From Nitrospirillum viridazoti (GTDB taxonomy: Bacteria; Pseudomonadota; Alphaproteobacteria; Azospirillales; Azospirillaceae), in NCBI RefSeq assembly GCF_007827975.1, contig NZ_VITT01000037.1: a stretch of 64,000 nt of DNA; one strand, written 5' to 3'. This document shows, piece after piece, positions 25,802-35,539 of this stretch. A program made the translations under genes and the position numbers. Position 1 is the first letter of the stretch, and the number at the start of each line of letters is the position of its first letter. The notes below the pieces were generated by a model, which did not search any database, was not told the DNA's origin, and saw nothing but the letters and a program-made list of their open reading frames with translations.

Positions 25802-26746
25802 ATGGGAAAGACGATCATGATGCTGGCCTCGCTGGGAAACAGGGCCATGCCTGCCAACGACATGCCACCGGATGTCCTTGAGGACGCCGCCGCCGCCTTC
25901 GAACCGCTGCGCCCGCGCCTGACCCGCCTGGCCTATCGCATGCTGGGTTCGGTCGCGGATGCGGAGGATGTGGCGCAGGAGGCTTTCCTGCGCTGGGTGA
26001 TGACCGACCGGGCGGGCGTGCGGGACGCGGCCGGCTTCCTGCTGCGGGTGGTGACCCGGCTGTGCCTGGACCAACTGAAGTCCGCCCGACACGTCCGTGA
26101 GACCTATATCGGCCCCTGGCTGCCCGATCCGGTGGTGCAGGCGCCGGACGATTTGGGCGAGGATGCCGCCGACGCCCTGACCCTGCCGCTGATGCTGGCC
26201 TTGGAGCGGCTGTCGCCGCCGGAACGCGCGGCCTTCCTGCTGCACGACGTCTTTGGCCTGCCTTTCGCCGAGGTGGCCCCGGCCATCGGGCGGGAGGTCG
26301 CCACCTGCCGCCAACTGGCCAGCCGTGCCCGGGTCCATATCCAGGCCGCCCGGCCCCGCTTTCCAGTGGCGCGGGAGGAGGGAATGCGTCTGGCAGCCGC
26401 CTTCTTTACCGCGTCGCGCGAGGGGGACTTGGCGCGGCTGCGCACCCTGCTGGCGGAGGATGTGGCGGCCTATGCCGACGGTGGCGGCCGGGTGCGGGCA
26501 ACGCTGGAGCCCGTGCTGGGCATCGACGCGGCCATGACGCTGCTGGCGGGGCTGGCCCGGCTGTTCACGCGCACGCCGTCGCGCCTGCTGCGCTACGCCC
26601 TCATCAGCGGCCTGCCCGGGTTCGTCACGGTGGAGCAGGGCGGCACCCTGCAGACCACGGCGCTGGACATCCAGGACGGCCGCATCCGCGCCGTCTACGT
26701 GACGCGCAACCCCGACAAGCTGCGCCACTTGGCGACCAGCCCCTGA
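25802..26746 (+). CDS. ECF41-group RNA polymerase sigma factor with SnoaL-like tail
   Basis: 314 residues. Sigma region 2 (RLTRLAYRMLGSVADAEDVAQEAFLRW) and region 4 (LERLSPPERAAFLLHDVFGLPF) are followed by a SnoaL-like domain with ADGGGRV and a terminal NPDKL, the two diagnostic motifs of the ECF41 group. In this group the tail, not a separate anti-sigma factor, controls activity. ATGs at 25793 and 25802 are both possible; AGGA at 25789 favours the second. The next gene, a flavodoxin-like oxidoreductase 26 bases downstream, is the kind of enzyme normally linked to ECF41. Confidence 0.92.
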   Translation: MGKTIMMLASLGNRAMPANDMPPDVLEDAAAAFEPLRPRLTRLAYRMLGSVADAEDVAQEAFLRWVMTDRAGVRDAAGFLLRVVTRLCLDQLKSARHVRETYIGPWLPDPVVQAPDDLGEDAADALTLPLMLALERLSPPERAAFLLHDVFGLPFAEVAPAIGREVATCRQLASRARVHIQAARPRFPVAREEGMRLAAAFFTASREGDLARLRTLLAEDVAAYADGGGRVRATLEPVLGIDAAMTLLAGLARLFTRTPSRLLRYALISGLPGFVTVEQGGTLQTTALDIQDGRIRAVYVTRNPDKLRHLATSP

Positions 26747-26772
26747 CCATCCTTAAAGCGACGGAGAACGAC

Positions 26773-27366
26773 ATGACGCACGCACGCATCGCCGTGGTGT
26801 ACCACAGCGGCTATGGCCACACCGCCCGCCAGGCGGCGGCGGTGGCGGAGGGCGCCGGCCAAGTGGCGGGGACCGAGGTCCTGCTGCTGGAGGTGGAAGA
26901 GGCGGATGGCCGCTGGAACGACCTACTGGTGGCCGACGCGCTGATCTTTGGTGCGCCCACCTACATGGCCTCGGCCTCCGCCGCCTTCAAAGCCTTCCAG
27001 GACGCCACGTCCCGCTTGGTCATGACCAAAGGTTTCGTCTGGCGGGACAAGATCGCGGCGGGCTTCACCAATTCCGGCGGGCAATCGGGGGACAAGCTGT
27101 CGACACTGATGCAGATGGCCCTGTTCGCCGCCCAGCACGGCATGCACTGGGTTAACTTGGGCCTGCCGCCGGGCAACAACACCTCCACCGGCTCGGCGGA
27201 AGACCTGAACCGCCTGGGCTTTTTCCTGGGCGCCGCCGCCCAGTCCAACGCCGACCAGGGGCCCGACCTGGCACCACCACCCTCGGACCTGGCCACCGCC
27301 CGGCATCTGGGCCGGCGGGTGGCCGAGGTCACGGCGCAGTTCCTGCGGGGACGGGCGGCGGCGTGA
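26773..27366 (+). CDS. Flavodoxin-like NAD(P)H oxidoreductase (WrbA type)
   Basis: 197 residues starting IAVVYHSGYGHTARQA, the phosphate-binding loop for FMN, with GAPTYMASASAAFKAFQD and TNSGGQSGDK completing the flavin site. Related proteins reduce quinones with NAD(P)H. It follows the ECF41 gene closely and probably belongs to its regulon. Confidence 0.88.
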   Translation: MTHARIAVVYHSGYGHTARQAAAVAEGAGQVAGTEVLLLEVEEADGRWNDLLVADALIFGAPTYMASASAAFKAFQDATSRLVMTKGFVWRDKIAAGFTNSGGQSGDKLSTLMQMALFAAQHGMHWVNLGLPPGNNTSTGSAEDLNRLGFFLGAAAQSNADQGPDLAPPPSDLATARHLGRRVAEVTAQFLRGRAAA

Positions 27367-27526
27367 TGGGTGGCAACTTAAGTTGTAAAACAATTTAATC
27401 ACCACCCGCATACGAATAGGCCCTTGGCGCCCTTACCCCGATACGTCCATACTCCAGGTTGTTGATCTTTTAATTAATGCGTTCATGGCGAGCAAGTCGC
27501 CAAGGCGCCTTCCGGGGGATGAACGG
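27367..27526. other. Spacer with perfect palindrome before the tyrosinase gene
   Basis: 160 bases without a gene. CAACTTAAGTTG (27374-27385) is a perfect 12-base palindrome enclosed by GGGTGG (27368-27373) and CCACCC (27402-27407). It may be an operator or the end structure of the preceding operon. Confidence 0.4.
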
Positions 27527-30193
27527 ATGGGGGATGGAATGCGGCGGCCGGTGACGGCAAGGGCCTGGTGGGGCGGCCTGTGCGCCGCCGTGGCGCTGGG
27601 CGTGGGGCTGGCGGCGGGGGCGGCCGCCCAAGCCCCGGCCGACGCCGCCGGCGCGCAGGTGGAAATCCTGGTCCATGGCGATGCCCGGACGGGCACGCAC
27701 TTCGACTATGTCACCTGGGCGCCCAGCCCGACGCTGGTGCGCGTCCGTCCCGGCTCCGCCCTGCCGCCGGGGGCCACCGTCACCGTGGTGCTGACCAACG
27801 GCGCCGCCCCGGCCGAGGGCAAGGGCCATGTCAATTTCGCCCTGTCGGCGGACGACTACAGGAAGGCGGTGGAGGGTGGCGGTGCCAAGGACCAGATCAC
27901 CCTGACGCTGAAGGCCGACGGCACGCCCCAGCCCATCGTCGTGGCCGGCGACTTCCCGCACTTCAGCCGCGACGACAAGGACACGGCCATCGTTGCCCAC
28001 CAGGGCACGGCCACCGGGCCGGTGGTGGGCGGCGCCCAGGTCATGGTGCGCGTGCGCCGCAATGAGGAGACGCTGAGCGCCGAGGAGCGCAGCCGCTTCC
28101 TCTGGGCGCTGGCGGCGCTGCGCTTCCAGAAGTCGCCCGACCCGCGCTGGCGCGACACCTACACCTTCCTGGTGGACATGCACGACATCGGCGCCCGTGG
28201 CTTCGCGGAGCCGGCGGACATCGGCTATCCGGACCAGGAGCACAAGGCGGCGGCCTTCGTCGCCTGGCACCGCGCCTTCCTGCTGGAGCTGGAGCGGGCG
28301 CTACAGAAGGTCGACCCCTCGGTCACGCTGCCCTACTGGCCCATGTACTACTCGCCGGGCAAGGACGGCGCGACGGTGTTCCACGCCGACTTCACCGGCG
28401 CCAACACGGTGGCCGGGGATCCGGACTTCATGGCGACGGAGCTGATCCGTTTCGACGCCGGCAACCCGCTGTACGGCTGGAACATGCCGGGCCGCGGGCC
28501 GCTGATGCGCTGGCGGCAGGATCGCAACAACATCAAGCTGTTCAACACGCCGGGCATGCTGCTGGACACATCCAAGGCGGGGCTGAAGTCCAACTATTCC
28601 TTCATGGCCGGCTCGGTGGAGGCCAATCCGCACAACATCGGCCACGGCTGGTCCGGCGTGTGGATGTCCAACTGCATGATCTCGCCCAGCGATCCCATGT
28701 TCTGGCCCTTCCACACCTATTTCGACTGGCTGTGGGCGGCCTGGCAGCAGCATTACGACCGCTTCCGCTCCGACGGCGCCGATCCCGCGCAGTACTGGCC
28801 CAACGACGCCTATGCCGACGGCAAGCCCAGCAACAAGACCAACCCTCTGGGCCATCACCTGCGCGACACCATGTGGCCGTGGAATGAGGAGATCCAGCCC
28901 AAGCCGGTGGAAACCTTCAGCGCCCGCCGGCCGCCGCAGACCGTGGGCGGCCCCTTCGCACCCTCCGGCGTGCCGGGCCTGTGGCCGCAGGCGCCGGCCA
29001 GGCCCACGCCGGGTGAGCTGATCGACTATGCCGGCTATGTCACGCCCGACACCGACGCCGGTGTCGGCTATGACAACCTGCCATGGTCGCCCAAGCAGCA
29101 GAGCCTGCCGTTCCAGGGCGACGCGCCCTCCACCGCCACGGCCCTGTCCGCCTTCCTGGCCAAGGACCGCCCGGCGGCCGACCGGGTGGAGCAGGCGGCG
29201 CAGGTGGATCTGGCGGCGGCGTCCGACACGGGTGCCAAGAGCGCCCTCCAGGGCGTGGCCCTGGCGACGGCCGAGGATCCGGAGGTGCGCGCGGCCGCCT
29301 TGGACATTCTGGCCCGCGTCGATACCGCCACGGCGGTGGAGACGGCTTACAAGGTAGAGGGCGACGCCAAGCATCCCACGCTGGCCCACGCGGTGGAACG
29401 GGTGCGGGCCATGGAGATGTTCGCCAACCGCCCGGTAGACATGCCGGCGGAGGCGGCGCCCCAGCCGGTGCCCGTGCCCAAGACGATGTCTGTGTTGGAC
29501 AAGGGCCTGTACACCGCCGCCCGCAACGGCGTGCCTGAAAACGACCCCTGCGTTGTGGGCGGCCTGACGGTGGAACTGCAGCGCTTCCTGGCGAAGCCGA
29601 CCGACGCGGTGCGCATCTTCCCGCAGGATGCCGCAGCCTTCGTCGCCTCCACCAACCTGTTTGAGGCGGTGCCGGCGGCCAACAGCCGCCATGTGCATGG
29701 CCGGGCCACCGCCAGCTGCGCCACGCCCTTCAACAGGGCCGTGACGCTGGACACCATGCGCCGCCTTCTGAAGGCGGGTGCCACCACGCCCGCCAGCGTG
29801 GGCGTCGATTGGTGGAAGACCAAGGCGCTCGCCGCCACCGTGCTGGCCTATAGTGGCGACGGGAAAGACATCAGCCTGGTCAAGGGCCTGGCGGCGGACG
29901 CCAAGGCCACGGTGGAGTCCCGTGCGGCGGCCGTCAACAGCCTGCGCCACATGAACGAGGCGGCCTTCGAGGGCGTGGTGGGTGGCCTGGACCGGGACCG
30001 GACGGCCCCGGTGGAGTTGAAGGCCCAAGCCATCGCCGCCGTCGGCGCCTATGTCCAGGACCATGGCCGCGACCTACCGCCGGACCAGCGCGTCCGCCTG
30101 GCCCACCTGCTGGACATCCTGTCGGCGGCCTCGCCGGCGGAGCAGGCGGCGCTGAAGACGGCGCGGCGCATGCTGACGCTGGCCGCCGGCTGA
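27527..30193 (+). CDS. Exported tyrosinase-family copper protein with long C-terminal extension
   Basis: 888 residues. A Sec signal (LCAAVALGVGLAAGAAAQA) is followed by an N-terminal beta domain and then the type-3 copper region: copper A with DMHDIG and FVAWHRAFLLELERAL, copper B with ANPHNIGHGWSG and DPMFWPFHTYFDWLW. All six His appear present. About 380 residues follow, partly helical and HEAT-like (ALQGVALATAEDPEVRAAALDILARV), much longer than typical bacterial tyrosinases. GGGGGA precedes the ATG at 27527; the ATG at 27539 is an alternative. Likely an exported polyphenol or catechol oxidase. Confidence 0.88.
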   Translation: MGDGMRRPVTARAWWGGLCAAVALGVGLAAGAAAQAPADAAGAQVEILVHGDARTGTHFDYVTWAPSPTLVRVRPGSALPPGATVTVVLTNGAAPAEGKGHVNFALSADDYRKAVEGGGAKDQITLTLKADGTPQPIVVAGDFPHFSRDDKDTAIVAHQGTATGPVVGGAQVMVRVRRNEETLSAEERSRFLWALAALRFQKSPDPRWRDTYTFLVDMHDIGARGFAEPADIGYPDQEHKAAAFVAWHRAFLLELERALQKVDPSVTLPYWPMYYSPGKDGATVFHADFTGANTVAGDPDFMATELIRFDAGNPLYGWNMPGRGPLMRWRQDRNNIKLFNTPGMLLDTSKAGLKSNYSFMAGSVEANPHNIGHGWSGVWMSNCMISPSDPMFWPFHTYFDWLWAAWQQHYDRFRSDGADPAQYWPNDAYADGKPSNKTNPLGHHLRDTMWPWNEEIQPKPVETFSARRPPQTVGGPFAPSGVPGLWPQAPARPTPGELIDYAGYVTPDTDAGVGYDNLPWSPKQQSLPFQGDAPSTATALSAFLAKDRPAADRVEQAAQVDLAAASDTGAKSALQGVALATAEDPEVRAAALDILARVDTATAVETAYKVEGDAKHPTLAHAVERVRAMEMFANRPVDMPAEAAPQPVPVPKTMSVLDKGLYTAARNGVPENDPCVVGGLTVELQRFLAKPTDAVRIFPQDAAAFVASTNLFEAVPAANSRHVHGRATASCATPFNRAVTLDTMRRLLKAGATTPASVGVDWWKTKALAATVLAYSGDGKDISLVKGLAADAKATVESRAAAVNSLRHMNEAAFEGVVGGLDRDRTAPVELKAQAIAAVGAYVQDHGRDLPPDQRVRLAHLLDILSAASPAEQAALKTARRMLTLAAG

Positions 30194-30271
30194 CCCCGTT
30201 CACTCCGTCCGCCGGACGGCGCCGTGGCCCGCATGCCCCGCCGTCCGGTCCTTGCCCCAAGGAAAGTCCCC

Positions 30272-30682
30272 ATGGCCAATCCACCGACCTTCACCGACGT
30301 GCAGACCATCCTGTTCACCATCACCGCCTCGCAGGACGACGTCCAGGCGCGCTATGAGATTTACGGCCGCCACGACGCCCAAGGCCGCTACAGCTGGGAG
30401 ACGGAGCGGGAACTGCTGACCTCCATCGCCAACCCCTATGGCGGCGGGCAGGCCAGCAGCGACACGCCCCTGATCCCCGATCTGCCCTATGCCACCATGA
30501 GCGACGCCGACATCACCCAGAAATGCGCGCTGGTGCGCATGCTGTCGCCCAGTGCCGATGGCAAGACGCCGGCCCGCATGCCGGTGCTGAGCCCCGCCAC
30601 GGCGCGGCGCCATGCCACCGCCGATGAACTGGCGACCATCCGCGACTGGCTGCGCACCGTGCCCTATCCGCGTGGCTTCTGA
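30272..30682 (+). CDS. Hypothetical protein downstream of the tyrosinase
   Basis: 136 residues, no signal peptide, no recognised family. It has one central Cys (TQKCALVRML) and ends in RDWLRTVPYPRGF. AAGGAAAG lies eight bases before the ATG, and the gene starts 78 bases after the tyrosinase stop on the same strand, so cotranscription is likely. Tyrosinase operons in other bacteria can encode small helper proteins; whether this is one is a guess. Confidence 0.6.
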   Translation: MANPPTFTDVQTILFTITASQDDVQARYEIYGRHDAQGRYSWETERELLTSIANPYGGGQASSDTPLIPDLPYATMSDADITQKCALVRMLSPSADGKTPARMPVLSPATARRHATADELATIRDWLRTVPYPRGF

Positions 30683-30735
30683 GGCCAGGCGGCCGCGACT
30701 CACACGAGCTATTTGCGGATACGATATCCCGCGCG

Positions 30736-30758
30736 CCGGCGGGTCGGGGCCCCGCCGG
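30736..30758 (+). terminator. GC hairpin after the tyrosinase operon
   Basis: CCGGCGGG (30736-30743) pairs perfectly with CCCGCCGG (30751-30758) around a seven-base loop. Only two T follow, so its strength as an intrinsic terminator is uncertain. The remaining spacer to 30921 shows no gene. Confidence 0.4.
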
Positions 30759-30921
30759 TTGCGCTCAGGGCCGTCATGGGGCCATTCATCAACCCAAGGT
30801 CCGGCCCAAATGGCACCCCGATGCCGCAGGGGGTGCCACGGGCTTGCGGGGCGGTGGTGACCATGGTCTAAAAGTCGCCATCAGGCACAAAGATGCCGAC
30901 CGATCAGGGGGACCATCCTTC

Positions 30922-32427
30922 ATGCGCATCACCACTTTCGTCTCGTGCTTCGCCCTGTTGATGGCCATGGGCGCGCCCACCTATGCCGCTGACAAGCCCG
31001 CCGACAAGCCGGGCAAGGAAGCGCCGAAGGATGACGGCGAGCTGGCGCCGTTCCCGGCCCCGAAGTCGGTCAAGCAGACGGCCACCATCGCCGGCAAGCG
31101 CGTCGAGTACACGGCCACCGTCGGCTCCCTGCCGGTGAAGGACGAGAAGGGCAAGACCATTGGCGAGGTGGTGTACACCGCCTACACCGTCGCCGGTTCC
31201 GGCGCCGCCGCGCGGCCCGTGACCTTCGCTTTCAACGGCGGCCCCGGCGCCTCCTCCGTCTACCTGAACCTGGGCGCCATTGGCCCGAAGCAGGTGGCCT
31301 TCGGCAAGGCCGGCGACAGCCCGTCCGACCCGGCCATCCTGAAGGACAACGCCAACAGCTGGCTGGACTTCACCGACCTGGTCTTCATCGACCCCATCGG
31401 CACCGGCTTCTCCCGCACCAAGGTGGATGAGGAACAGACGAAGAAGGCCTTCTACACCGCCGATTCCGACATCCATTACCTCAGCCGCATCATCTATGAC
31501 TGGCTGCTGACCAACAACCGCCTGACCAGCAAGAAGTACCTGGTGGGCGAGAGCTACGGCGGCTATCGCCTGCCGCGCCTGGCCTATTACCTGCAGAGCC
31601 GCATCGGCGTGGGCGTGTCGGGCATGACCCTGGTGTCGCCCTACCTGGACCCGCCGGCCATCGGTGAGGCCGACGCCCTGTCGCCCCTGCCGTGGATGAT
31701 CAACCTGACCGCCATGGCCGCCGGCAATTTCGAGCGCCAGGGCAAGCCCCTGAACGAAACCACCATGGGCCCGGTCGAGAAGTATGACCGCACCGAGTTC
31801 ATGCAGGACCTGATGGCCGGCCCGCGCGACAAGGCCGCCACCGACCGCCTGTCCGCCAAGGTGGCGGAGCTGACCGGCCTGGACCCCAAGCTGGTGCGCC
31901 GCATGAACGGCCGCATCGACATCGGCACCTATCTGCGCGAAATCCACCGGGCCGAGGGCAAGGTGGGCTCGGTCTACGACAGCAACGTCACCGCCTTCGA
32001 CCCGTTCCCCTCCAGCGCCGAGGCCCGATACAACGATCCGCTGCTGGACGGCCTGATCGCCCCCACCACCTCGGCCATGGCGGACTTCGTCACCAACCAG
32101 GTCGGCTGGAAGGTGGAGGCGCGCTACAACGCCCTGTCGTACGAGGTCAACAAGCTGTGGGACCGGGATGATACCGATAATCCCGTCACCGACCTGCGCA
32201 AGGCCATCGCCAACGACCCCAAGATGGCGGTGACCATCGTCCACGGCTGGAACGACCTGTCCTGCCCCTATTTCGGCTCGCGCATGCTGATCGACCAGAT
32301 GCCGACCTACGGCGTCGCGGAGCGGGTGAAGCTGCGCATGTACCCCGGCGGTCACATGTTCTATGCCCGCCCCGACAGCGGCGCCGCCTTCCGCAAGGAC
32401 GTGATGGCGATGTACGACGCGAAGTGA
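30922..32427 (+). CDS. Exported serine carboxypeptidase, S10 family
   Basis: 501 residues. Signal peptide FALLMAMGAPTYA is followed by a Lys/Asp-rich linker and an S10 domain: FAFNGGPGASSVYLNLGA, the nucleophile Ser in VGESYGGYR, and catalytic His in YPGGHMFY; the late Asp in NDLSCPYFG region is plausible. S10 enzymes remove C-terminal residues at acid pH. AGGGGGA precedes the ATG at 30922. The gene is followed by a classical terminator. Confidence 0.93.
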   Translation: MRITTFVSCFALLMAMGAPTYAADKPADKPGKEAPKDDGELAPFPAPKSVKQTATIAGKRVEYTATVGSLPVKDEKGKTIGEVVYTAYTVAGSGAAARPVTFAFNGGPGASSVYLNLGAIGPKQVAFGKAGDSPSDPAILKDNANSWLDFTDLVFIDPIGTGFSRTKVDEEQTKKAFYTADSDIHYLSRIIYDWLLTNNRLTSKKYLVGESYGGYRLPRLAYYLQSRIGVGVSGMTLVSPYLDPPAIGEADALSPLPWMINLTAMAAGNFERQGKPLNETTMGPVEKYDRTEFMQDLMAGPRDKAATDRLSAKVAELTGLDPKLVRRMNGRIDIGTYLREIHRAEGKVGSVYDSNVTAFDPFPSSAEARYNDPLLDGLIAPTTSAMADFVTNQVGWKVEARYNALSYEVNKLWDRDDTDNPVTDLRKAIANDPKMAVTIVHGWNDLSCPYFGSRMLIDQMPTYGVAERVKLRMYPGGHMFYARPDSGAAFRKDVMAMYDAK

Positions 32428-32451
32428 GATTGAACCTGAGGTAAAATGAGC

Positions 32452-32482
32452 GCCGGCCGGGACACGCTCCCGGCCGGCTTTT
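32452..32482 (+). terminator. Rho-independent terminator of the S10 peptidase gene
   Basis: GCCGGCCGGGA (32452-32462) pairs perfectly with TCCCGGCCGGC (32468-32478) over a five-base loop and is followed by TTTTC. Confidence 0.9.
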
Positions 32483-32498
32483 CATTTGGGGGATGGTC

Positions 32499-33176
32499 AT
32501 GTCGGATTTCGACGCGGTCGTGGCGCTGGCGGCGGCTCGCCATGGTGGGCCCGAGGCGCTGGAGGCCAAGCTGGCCGAGCACCGGTCACGCACGCCCGAG
32601 GTCATCGCCGCCATCCCCGACGCCCGCCTTCTGGCGGAGATGACCCGCCACCTGTTCCAGGGCGGCTTTTCCTGGAAGGTCATCAACGCCAAGTGGCCGG
32701 GGTTCGAGGCGGCATTCGAGGGCTTCGACGTCCATCGCTGCGCCGCCATGTCGGAAGAGTGGTTCGACGCGCTGCTGAAGGACACCCGCATCATCCGCAA
32801 CGCTGCCAAGGTGCGCGCGGTGCAAGTGAACGCCCAATTCCTGCTGGACCTCGCCGCCGAGCAGGGCAGCGCCGCCCGCTTCTTCGCCGGCTGGCCCGAC
32901 GCCGACTTCGTGGGCCTGCTGGAGGTGTTGAAGAAGCGCGCCAGCCGCCTGGGCGGGGAGACGGGCATGCGCTTCCTGCGCAGCATCGGCAAGCCCGCCT
33001 TCATCCTCACCCAGGACGTTGTGACCGCCCTGATCCGCGAAGGCGTGCTGGCCAAGGCGCCCGGCGGCAAGGGCGACATGGCCAAGGTGCAGCAGGCCTT
33101 CAATGACTGGAGTGCCGCGACCGGCCGCGACCTGACGGCGCTCAGCCGCATCCTGGCCATGAGCGTGGAAAGATGA
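32499..33176 (+). CDS. DNA-3-methyladenine glycosylase I family protein
   Basis: 225 residues resembling the Tag-type glycosylase family: LFQGGFSWKVINAKWPGFEAAF is the characteristic N-terminal helix region, with GETGMRFLRSIGKPAF near the C-terminal helical part. The family excises alkylated adenine from DNA. The typical zinc-binding Cys/His of E. coli Tag are not obvious, as in many longer alphaproteobacterial members. ATG at 32499 with GGGGG upstream is preferred to 32493. The last four bases overlap the next start. Confidence 0.85.
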   Translation: MSDFDAVVALAAARHGGPEALEAKLAEHRSRTPEVIAAIPDARLLAEMTRHLFQGGFSWKVINAKWPGFEAAFEGFDVHRCAAMSEEWFDALLKDTRIIRNAAKVRAVQVNAQFLLDLAAEQGSAARFFAGWPDADFVGLLEVLKKRASRLGGETGMRFLRSIGKPAFILTQDVVTALIREGVLAKAPGGKGDMAKVQQAFNDWSAATGRDLTALSRILAMSVER

Positions 33177-33619
33177 ATCGTTACGCCCTGAGCCTTACCC
33201 TGCTGTCCTTCCTACTGTCTCCCTCGGCTTTTGGCGCTGGCCTCCATGGCGTCTACAGCCATGTGGTTTACAGCGAAGAAACCGGTGATCTGTTGGGCAT
33301 GGAAGTCGAGGTTCGTGGCGGCCCCAAGCCTAGCATCGTCGTGTCGGTGTGCGAGGGGGCCTGCTGGGGCGGCAAGACCTGGCCGCTGACGGTGGAGGGT
33401 AATCGCTTGAGCTTCACCGTCGAAGAAGAATTGGCGGACCGGTACGGCAAGCCCACCCCACCGCTGATCCTGCATTATATAGCCGTCCGCAAGGGTGCCG
33501 TTCTGGTGGTTACCAGCCCTGATGGCGATATTCCGGGGTGGAAAGAAACGCTGAAACGCGTGCCCCATCCCAAGCCCGGCCAGACCGCGCGTTTGGGGTG
33601 CGGAGATACCTCCTGCTGA
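33173..33619 (+). CDS. Small exported hypothetical protein
   Basis: 148 residues with signal peptide LTLLSFLLSPSAFGA. The mature part has four Cys (SVCEGACWGG and LGCGDTSC), suggesting two disulfides. I recognise no family. The ATG overlaps the stop of the glycosylase gene (ATGA), so translation is probably coupled. Slightly lower GC than its neighbours. Confidence 0.65.
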   Translation: MNRYALSLTLLSFLLSPSAFGAGLHGVYSHVVYSEETGDLLGMEVEVRGGPKPSIVVSVCEGACWGGKTWPLTVEGNRLSFTVEEELADRYGKPTPPLILHYIAVRKGAVLVVTSPDGDIPGWKETLKRVPHPKPGQTARLGCGDTSC

Positions 33620-33625
33620 CGGCCG

Positions 33626-34702
<1,077 letters not shown>

Positions 34703-34711
34703 GGGGTTGGG

Positions 34712-35539
34712 TCAACCTTTCACGGCGCCGGCCGTCAGGCCCTGCACCAGATAGCGTTGGATCAGCAGGAAGAAGGCGCCGACCGGCAGCAGGGCCAGCA
34801 CGCCGGCCGCCATCATCTGCCCGAAATCGACGGAGAATTTGGAGACGAAGCCCAGCAGGCCGGCGGGGAAGGTGCTGACGGCGGCGGAGGAGTTCAGCAT
34901 CAGGCTGAACAGCAGCTCGCTCCACGCCGCGGTGAAGACGAAGCCGCCGGTGGCCGCCAGCCCCGGCAGGGTCAGGGGCAGGATGACCCGCCGCAGGGCC
35001 TGGAAACGGGTGGCGCCGTCCATCATCGCCGCCTCCTCCAAATCCTTCGGAATGGCCTCGAAGAAGGACTGCATGAGGAAGGCGGCGAAGGGGGTGTTGA
35101 AGGCGGTGTAAACCAGCACCAGGCCGGTCAGGCTGTTGGTCAGGCCCAACGGGGACAGCAGCCGGAAGATGGGCGCCACGATGATGACCAGGGGGAACAT
35201 CTGGCTGATCAGCATGACCCCCACCACCCAGGCCTTGCCCCGGAAGTGGAAGCGCGAGAAGGCATAGCCGGCGGCCGACGCGGCGGTGGTGGCCAGCAGG
35301 CCGGTCGCGGCGGAAACGATCAGGCTGTTGCGGAAGAACAGCGGAAACTGGCTGTGGCGCAGGGCGGCCCTGTAATGGTCCAGCGTCACGCGGGACGGCC
35401 ATAGCCGCACGCCCTCGCCATACATCAGATCGTCGGGCGTCAGCGACACCTTCAGCAGCCAGAACAGGGGGAACAGGGCGAAGGCGACGAAGGCGGCCAG
35501 CGCCAGGGCGTGCAGGATGCGGGGGAGGATCTTGCTCAT
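34712..35539 (-). CDS. Sugar ABC transporter permease (MalG type)
   Basis: 275 residues, six predicted membrane helices. The EAA loop that docks the ATPase is EEAAMMDGATRFQALRRVILP. The arrangement matches MalG-like carbohydrate permeases. Its ATG overlaps the stop of the first permease by four bases. Confidence 0.95.
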   Translation of the reverse strand: MSKILPRILHALALAAFVAFALFPLFWLLKVSLTPDDLMYGEGVRLWPSRVTLDHYRAALRHSQFPLFFRNSLIVSAATGLLATTAASAAGYAFSRFHFRGKAWVVGVMLISQMFPLVIIVAPIFRLLSPLGLTNSLTGLVLVYTAFNTPFAAFLMQSFFEAIPKDLEEAAMMDGATRFQALRRVILPLTLPGLAATGGFVFTAAWSELLFSLMLNSSAAVSTFPAGLLGFVSKFSVDFGQMMAAGVLALLPVGAFFLLIQRYLVQGLTAGAVKG

